Shown in pieces: positions 8,043 to 12,365 of a stretch of DNA of 12,365 nt. Under the pieces are notes generated by a model. It ran no database searches. It worked only from the letters and a program-made list of their open reading frames with translations, and was not told the origin of the DNA. Made by a program: the position numbers and the translations under genes. Positions within the stretch are counted from its first letter, which is position 1, and every line of letters starts with the position of its first letter. Where the stretch lies: positions 1 to 12,365 of the forward strand of contig JADGIG010000220.1 of assembly GCA_018985235.1 (NCBI GenBank). Reading direction: 5' to 3'. Source of the stretch: Sanchytrium tribonematis (Eukaryota > Sanchytriomycota > Sanchytriomycetes > Sanchytriales > Sanchytriaceae).

Positions 8043-8094
8043 CTAGCACGGTATATTGTTGTGGGTCATACTCCAACGGGAGGAGTTTTGACCC
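8043..8094 (-). repeat. Helitron 3' terminal hairpin and CTAG end
   Basis: On the - strand GGGTCA...ACTCC (complement of 8094-8082) pairs with GGAGT...TGACCC (8074-8063): a 6-bp outer and 5-bp inner stem with a small internal loop. Sixteen bases later comes CTAG, followed by T. Helitrons end in CTRR with a short GC-rich hairpin about 10-15 bases upstream and insert between A and T, so this fits closely. Confidence 0.6.
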
Positions 8095-8135
8095 TGTAGA
8101 CCCAAAAGGTTCACGAGGCGAGTTTGAGCTATTTA

Positions 8136-8187
8136 TGATTGGCTCTTATATATTACAAAGACTTGTGATATATAAGGGGACCAATCA
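8136..8187. repeat. Imperfect inverted repeat within Helitron 3' region
   Basis: TGATTGG...TTATATATTACAA (8136-8158) faces TTGTGATATATAA...CCAATCA (8163-8187), a near-palindrome with a tiny loop. It could form a cruciform or an RNA hairpin in the 3' UTR of the Helitron transcript, or be a remnant of a small inserted element. Confidence 0.5.
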
Positions 8188-8370
8188 AGAGAAGGACTAA
8201 AATACATACAAAGGGGTCATTCCCCAAATAAATATCTTATGTCAACGACTGCAAACTCTATACAACATATATGATTGGACCCATCGCAATATAACAATTT
8301 CTTAAAGTTTATTATTAAATATCAAAAACCCAATAGGACGACCCCAAATCTAATAAGTGATCCGTGAACT

Positions 8371-9254
8371 TCAAATGGGATTCATTATATCTTTCAAGAT
8401 ATTGTTCCTCGCGAAGAAATTTTTTCTATCAGAAGATGATTTCACATGACTAATTACAACATAAAGTTGTAGAGATTACCAAAAGTGTCTCAGATTACCA
8501 ACGACGATAAAATGCAAATCATTGATTCCGATATTCTTGTTTTCCTATTCAGGTCAATGTTGTAAAAATTGTAAACAAGATAAGTTAGTTCGGAATCTGT
8601 TTCTGCTCGACAATTGTGTTTTTTGAATATTTTAAAAAAATCCGAAGAATACACACATCTTATATGTGTATATTTTGTAAAAAGAAATATTATTTGGATT
8701 GTATGCGTGCATACTACGAAGTAGAAAATGATCGAACTGTTGCGTATTGTTTGTTATGTTTTGATCATCTCACTCATGGTTATTAGATCAATTTGGAGTC
8801 AAATAAATAGTAATTTTGAAGAAAAATACGAGGAGAGTTTCATTTTCATGCCACCTTATTGGGTTAAAGACGATCAAAAAATTATTAAATTGCGAAAAGT
8901 TTGAAACATTCGCAATTATCCGAGTCCGAGGTGTAGTACATCTCCGTTTACAGGAGAGGTAGCTGTTTAGGATCTCCGGATAGTAGATTTTTGCAGTTTT
9001 GAAATATTTGGCGCTGCATTATTTGCATAATGTACTCAAATAATTGCAGATCAATCATTAAGAACTCATCAATTATTAACATGTCCATTTTTAAAGGAAC
9101 AGGATTTGATTTTTCGTTAAATCTAAAGTCTCACATGTTTCTTTTATTTCATGATATCGCAACTTGAGTTTTGAATGTACAGTCGCTCCATTAATCAAAA
9201 ATCCAGCTATCCCAGTACTTGCTATTACTTCTGCTTTAGTTTGATATCCATATT
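8371..9254 (-). pseudogene. Helitron helicase domain remnant (Pif1-like)
   Basis: This is the remnant of the SF1B (Pif1-like) helicase that unwinds DNA during Helitron rolling-circle transposition. In - strand order: ASTGIAG...GATVHS (9205-9219 for STGIA), matching the segment after Walker A; Walker B LIIDE (IIDE at 9065-9076); GDPKQLP (8957-8977), the motif III glutamine block; then a looser stretch (RWHENE...); and QLYVVISHVKSSSDR (QLYVVISHVK at 8440-8469), the motif VI block usually read as GQLYVALSRV. Here the motif VI Arg is His. Walker A (GxGKT) is absent, lost with the Rep C-terminus in one deletion near 9253. Several stops and at least two frame changes occur. The identification rests on motif order and is strong; no activity is possible. 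Confidence 0.8.
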
Positions 9255-9962
9255 ACTTTTCCACTTTTGCATGGTAATCATTTACATTTACATCTTCACT
9301 TTGCCTTTTAATGCTATATCTTGCTACGCTCGGATCAAAGAACGTGTTTTTAATTATTTTTCCTTTGGAATTAAATCGACATTTCCGAGAAGTACCTAAT
9401 TAATAATTGGAACAACTGTGGTATTGATGATAACTTAAAACAAATGTATTTCCTGGTGTTCTTTAAAAGAACGAATATCAGCCTGTATACCATTCGGAAT
9501 ATCATGGGGGACCTCTACATTTTTCCAACTATATAACATATGCATATGAACAGTTCCGCGTTTTTTGAAATTTAAATCTTTGAAAGTATTGGGAAATTGA
9601 GTTGTTAGTGTAACCAAACTCAAGGATTATTTAAACATTCTTTGTAATCTTTCATAGCAGTAATGATTTAATAATACTGGATTAGCGGTGAAAATAGTTT
9701 CATTTCCATCTGGTTTTTTCCAAACTTTAGCAAGTATTTTTCTAAATCAGGCCAAGTTTGCTCAGAGAAGGAAAAAGTGACAAACAAATGCGGCCATAGC
9801 AAAAAGACCCATTTTAGCTTTTCTGAAAAAAAGAACTGGATTTTTTTACATTCTTGTAAAACATCATTAATAGTCCCAACTGTTTTGCATAATTTTCGGT
9901 AATACAATATGTTTCTAAATAGTCAAAATGAAAAAAAAATCATCACATTCACGAAACGCCCG
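9255..9962 (-). pseudogene. Helitron Rep (HUH endonuclease) domain remnant
   Basis: This is the remnant of the replication initiator that nicks DNA for Helitron transposition. On the - strand: FREC...YAKQLG from 9962, then PHLFVTFSFSEQTWPDL (about 9743-9787), the first Rep motif; NPVLLNHYCYERLQRM (below 9710); KKRGTVHMHMLY with the metal-binding HMH at 9540-9548 (the HUH motif); HQYHSCSN and RKCRFN, the Cys/His block; and RYSIKRQSEDVNVNDY. Frame changes lie near 9890, 9710 and 9438. TAA stops occur at 9627-9629 and about 9403, and TAA at 9253-9255 marks the deletion joint. The catalytic Tyr motif that should follow is missing. The frame stays readable right up to the LTR border, indicating that the LTR element interrupted an existing Rep gene. 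Confidence 0.82.
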
Positions 9963-10066
9963 TGTAACGCGGAATGTGTTATCAAATTAAGATAAAGGGA
10001 TCTCTAGAAGCTTCTAATCGCTTAAATAGAGACATTGCCCCAATAAATATCTTATCTACATTTACA
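9963..10066 (+). repeat. Probable 5' LTR, 104 bp
   Basis: It begins TGTAACGC and ends CATTTACA, giving the TGTAA...TTACA terminal inverted repeat typical of LTRs, and is followed at once by TGG of a primer-binding site. AATAAA lies near its end. The left border coincides with the point where Helitron Rep coding stops. The length is short but in the range of mag-like gypsy elements, which have unusually small LTRs. The matching 3' LTR is outside the window, so the boundaries are inferred. Confidence 0.68.
10042..10047 (+). promoter_or_regulatory. AATAAA poly(A) signal inside the LTR
   Basis: AATAAA lies 19 bases before the LTR 3' end, the usual place for a signal that ends the genomic RNA in the 3' LTR copy. 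Confidence 0.5.
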
Positions 10067-11085
10067 TGGTAGCGAATGATTTAAAATCAACTGAAACAGG
10101 AGAGAAACAAAGTACTTCCGATGGAGACAATGGTACTCCAACACCTCAACAACAGGATGAAACACTTATTTCCTTAAGTGAGAAATATGATGGTGAAGAA
10201 TTTGAGGAAATCCCAACTAGTGCACCTCCATCTAACTCAGAAGATGTGATTAATTTTGGAGAGTTGATGCAACAATTTGCAGACTAACAAAAGAAAGTCA
10301 ATGCAATTTGTCAACCGGGACCTGGAATTAGACCTACACCTCCTTGGGTTCAAAATGAAAACAAAGAACTGGTGAAAGAGTTCAAGTACAACATTCCAGC
10401 ATTCGACGAAAAGAAAGAAAAAGTTGATGAATGGTTATCCAAAATGGAGGATAACAAAGAATTACTTGGTTGGTCTGAAGAGTGCTTATACAAAGAAGTC
10501 AAATTAAGATTGCCTTCCTCCATTTTTAAACAAATTCAAAATTGTGAAAAGAACTATGAAAGTTTAAAAGCAACTTTGTTATTGGAGCTAAAACCACCTA
10601 GTAATGATATTAAGTATACGCATGAATTTTTTAGATTGTCACAAAGACAAAATCAAACTATTCAGCAATATGTCAAAGTTTTGAAAGAATTTCATCACAA
10701 ATGCAACTTTGACACTGATGATCCAAATGAATGTATTATTTTCTTTCGGAAATTTTGCTCTTCATTATTGGATTCAAGAATTATGAGACAAATTATAGCT
10801 GAATGATGTCAAAACTTTCGTGAAGCCTATGAATTGGCTATTAATTTGGAATCCGAAGCAACGAACGACTACAAGTCAGTTCATATGAAAAAGAAGAGCT
10901 TCAGTGGTTCTAATCAACCTTTCAAACAATCGGATCATAAAGAAGAATTTAAGAAACCTTATTACCAAGGTAAATCTTCTAAAGGCAAAAAACCATTCTT
11001 CAAAAAGCCAGAAATTAAAAAAGTAAATGGTTCAAACTATTTCGACAATTCTTGCGGAAATTCGGCCCGTCAACACAATTTGTAA
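10066..11085 (+). pseudogene. gag: gag of the right-hand gypsy element, two nonsense codons
   Basis: This is the retrotransposon structural (capsid/nucleocapsid) protein. One frame covers the region with in-frame stops TAA at 10285-10287 and TGA at 10804-10806 and ends at TAA 11083-11085. The order is: an acidic, Ser/Thr/Pro-rich N-terminus (about residues 1-75), PGIRPTPPWV, a helical capsid-like core with WLSKMED, LRLPSSIF, KPPSNDIKYT and CNFD, and then AYELAINLE. The end is a very basic Lys/Phe/Gln tail (KKPFFKKPEIKK). No CCHC zinc knuckle is present, so the basic tail probably supplies RNA binding. Its middle and end are shared with the left remnant at 971-1475. The start is uncertain because the first ATG overlaps the LTR end. 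The capsid role is known for the family and assigned here by position and shared blocks. Confidence 0.78.
10067..10081 (+). promoter_or_regulatory. Primer-binding site beginning TGGTAGCG
   Basis: TGG directly follows the LTR, as required to pair with the CCA end of a priming tRNA. I cannot name the tRNA with confidence. The gag-frame ATG (10066-10068) straddles the LTR/PBS border, so the PBS is inside the first codons of the open frame, or gag really starts further in. Confidence 0.5.
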
Positions 11086-12365
11086 TATATTGATGGATAC
11101 AGGAGCTAGCCATTGCTTTATGAGTGAAGCAACAGCGTTTGATTTGCAGTTAAAAATTAAGCCAGCTAAGCTCGATGAGACAGAATCAGCAAATGGATCA
11201 AAATTGACCATTATTGGTTTTGCTCAGTGTAGTGTTTATTATTCGCAAACACCTGTCAAGCACAATTTTTACATTATTCGTAATCTAGCATCTAATATCA
11301 TAATTGGGAGAGATAGCATGAGATTACAGAATATGAATATTGACTTTGAACGAAACTTTATCTGGATCAATGGTATGCCAATTCGCATGAATCGTAGTCC
11401 AGATGAGGTAGCAGTTCAAACAGCAATGTTAAATTATGTCAGTACTTCTAAAAATAGCAAATTAAAAAAGTTTCAACTTCAGGAAATCCTGAAAGATATT
11501 ACAAACGATTACGATTTGCATAGTGAAGATATTGTACTTCCAAATGAAAAAGACGACAACTCACCCAGAGACTTAGTGATAAACGATAAACTAACAGAAG
11601 AACAGCAACAAGAACTTCGAAACGTAGCAAACCAGTTTCTGCCATGTTTTGGTTCTGAGAATAAGACTCGAGTTAGAACAAGACATCACATTAGAACGGA
11701 TTGCGAACCTGTCAGAGCAGGAATCATAAAAGAGGAATGCGAAAAGATGCTAAAGGAAGACAGGATTGAACATTCCTGTTTTGACTGGCGCTCATCTGTA
11801 GTCTTAATTCCGAAGCCTGACGGATCAGTTCGTTTTTGTGTAAACTATAAACTATTTAACAAACAAACGAATTTCGACGCATATCCTTTACCAAACTTAC
11901 AATCTCTATTATCAAAACTTCAATGAGCAAAATTTTTCATTTTACTGGATCTTAAATCCGGATACTGGCAAATTAATTTAGCCGAGAAAGATAAAGAAAA
12001 AACAGCATTTGTTACACCATTTGGACTATTTCAATTTAAAGTTGTACCATTTGGGTTGTCAACCGCTCCAGCCACTTTTCAAAGACTCAAGAATGAGATC
12101 TTTGACAAAATGATGGGCAAAGATCTATTAATTTATTTAGATGATCTATTAATTTATGCTTCGACTTTCGAGGAATTAATTGAAAAATTTGTCAGAGTTC
12201 TAAGAAAGTTGGAATTGCATGGTCTAACTCTCAGTGACAAGAAATGCCACTTGGGAATGACAAAAATTAATTTTCTGGGTTTCCAAATTTCCGCAGAAGG
12301 CATTCAAGCTTGTGAGGAAAAGATTAAAGCCGTAAAAGACCTTTCTGCGCCCAGCACAGTCACAC
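11027..12365 (+). pseudogene. pol: pol of the right-hand gypsy element: protease and RT, one nonsense codon, partial
   Basis: This polyprotein cuts itself and copies element RNA. The frame opens after TAA at 11024-11026, overlaps gag by 59 bases and lies in the +1 frame relative to it. First comes a retroviral-type aspartic protease: ILMDTGASHCF with catalytic DTG at 11096-11104, then NIIIGRD as the second conserved block. After a linker (DIVLPNEK) comes RT: SSVVLIPKPDGSVRFCVNY, then TGA at 11924-11926 where families usually have GAK, then LDLKSGYWQI, VTPFGLFQF, FGLSTAPATFQRL, YLDD (12134-12145) and LGFQISAEGI. The frame is open to the last base. RNase H and integrase are beyond the window. 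The single stop probably replaced a Gly codon. Without it, this copy would have an intact RT as far as seen. Confidence 0.87.

Larger units (their letters stand above)
8043..9962 (-). mobile_element. Decayed Helitron, 3' portion, 5' side interrupted by a gypsy LTR
   Basis: This is a rolling-circle transposon on the - strand. The 3' terminus is CTAG (8043-8046) with T as the next host base, preceded by a subterminal hairpin. Rep and helicase motifs occur in the expected order between 9962 and 8371. The 5' end (TC) is not present: the Rep reading is cut at 9962/9963 by an LTR, so the 5' part, if it survives, lies beyond the retroelement outside the window. Stops, frameshifts and at least one large internal deletion show it is inactive. 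Confidence 0.75.
9963..12365 (+). mobile_element. Ty3/gypsy-type LTR retrotransposon, 5' LTR to RT, right end outside window
   Basis: The order is a short LTR, a primer-binding site, gag, then pol with protease followed by RT. This is the Ty3/gypsy layout as far as it can be seen; RNase H, integrase and the 3' LTR would lie to the right. The copy carries three nonsense codons but few indels, so it is a fairly recent insertion compared with the Helitron it interrupts and with the left copy (971-2160). Confidence 0.85.

Noticed and set aside
8589-8786. + strand frame with a zinc-finger-like pattern CIFCKKK...YCLLCFDH
   Set aside because: It lies antisense within the Helitron helicase remnant, whose motifs flank it in order on the - strand. 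The Cys pattern does not match a defined finger.
8728-8904. + strand 58-codon frame with a hydrophobic N-terminus resembling a signal anchor
   Set aside because: It overlaps the frame above and is also antisense to the Helitron helicase; it is a chance frame.
9175-9399. + strand open frame of 74 codons
   Set aside because: It is the complement of the Helitron Rep/helicase reading (CRFN, RYSIKR, STGIA on the - strand).
9945-9982. Inverted repeat CACATTC...GAATGTG across the LTR left border
   Set aside because: One arm is Helitron Rep coding and the other is LTR start; the match is short and best explained by chance at the insertion point.
10285-11926. Reassigned stop codons (non-standard genetic code) to explain in-frame TAA/TGA in gag and pol
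   Set aside because: The YR gene has 663 codons with no internal stop and ends at TAA, which argues for the standard code. The stops are better explained by decay.
1-12365. CRISPR arrays, rRNA, tRNA or bacterial defence genes
   Set aside because: No spaced direct repeats and no cloverleaf or rRNA-like sequence were seen, and all recognisable genes are eukaryotic transposon types.

Overview
This is an AT-rich eukaryotic window made almost entirely of mobile elements in different stages of decay. The evidence is a Ty3/gypsy-type gag-pol element with a short LTR, a Helitron Rep-helicase remnant, and several eukaryotic tyrosine recombinase (YR) genes. I see no bacterial operons, rRNA, tRNA or CRISPR. 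The host cannot be named from the sequence; an invertebrate or protist genome rich in transposons would fit.

Left block (1-3530, all + strand). The window opens inside a broken YR gene (family A, 2-970). It runs in frame into a truncated gag (971-1475), then a pol remnant with an internally deleted reverse transcriptase and a scrap of RNase H (1485-2160). Next come two separated pieces of a second, different YR (family B, 2198-2647 and 3441-3567). Between these pieces lies an uncharacterised open frame of about 167 codons (2963-3466).

Middle block (3568-8042). A nearly intact family A YR gene on the - strand (4506-6497) is the best-preserved frame in the window, and the 2-970 copy is its inverted, decayed relative. 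It keeps the R, K, HxxR, W and Tyr residues of a YR and has a poly(A) signal just past its stop. It lacks a clean start codon: a short frame with an ATG at 6511 is out of phase with it. The rest is AT-rich sequence with three short coding-like stretches (3803-3976 -, 7042-7257 +, 7591-7800 -) that could be host exons or older pseudogenes.

Right block (8043-12365). A Helitron on the - strand ends at 8043 with a subterminal hairpin and CTAG. Its Rep (HUH) and helicase reading is broken by stops, frameshifts and a deletion that removed the catalytic tyrosines and Walker A. Its Rep frame can be read up to 9962, where a 104-bp LTR (9963-10066, TGTAA...TTACA) begins. The LTR starts a gypsy-type element with a primer-binding site, a gag with two nonsense codons, and a pol (protease then RT) with one nonsense codon, still open at the right edge. 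The gypsy element therefore inserted into the Helitron and is younger than it. The left gag/pol remnant belongs to the same gypsy family.

The most interesting leads are the intact family A YR and its possible termini, the gag-RT-RNase H-YR order in the left block, the Helitron cut by a short-LTR gypsy element, and the unassigned 2963-3466 frame.
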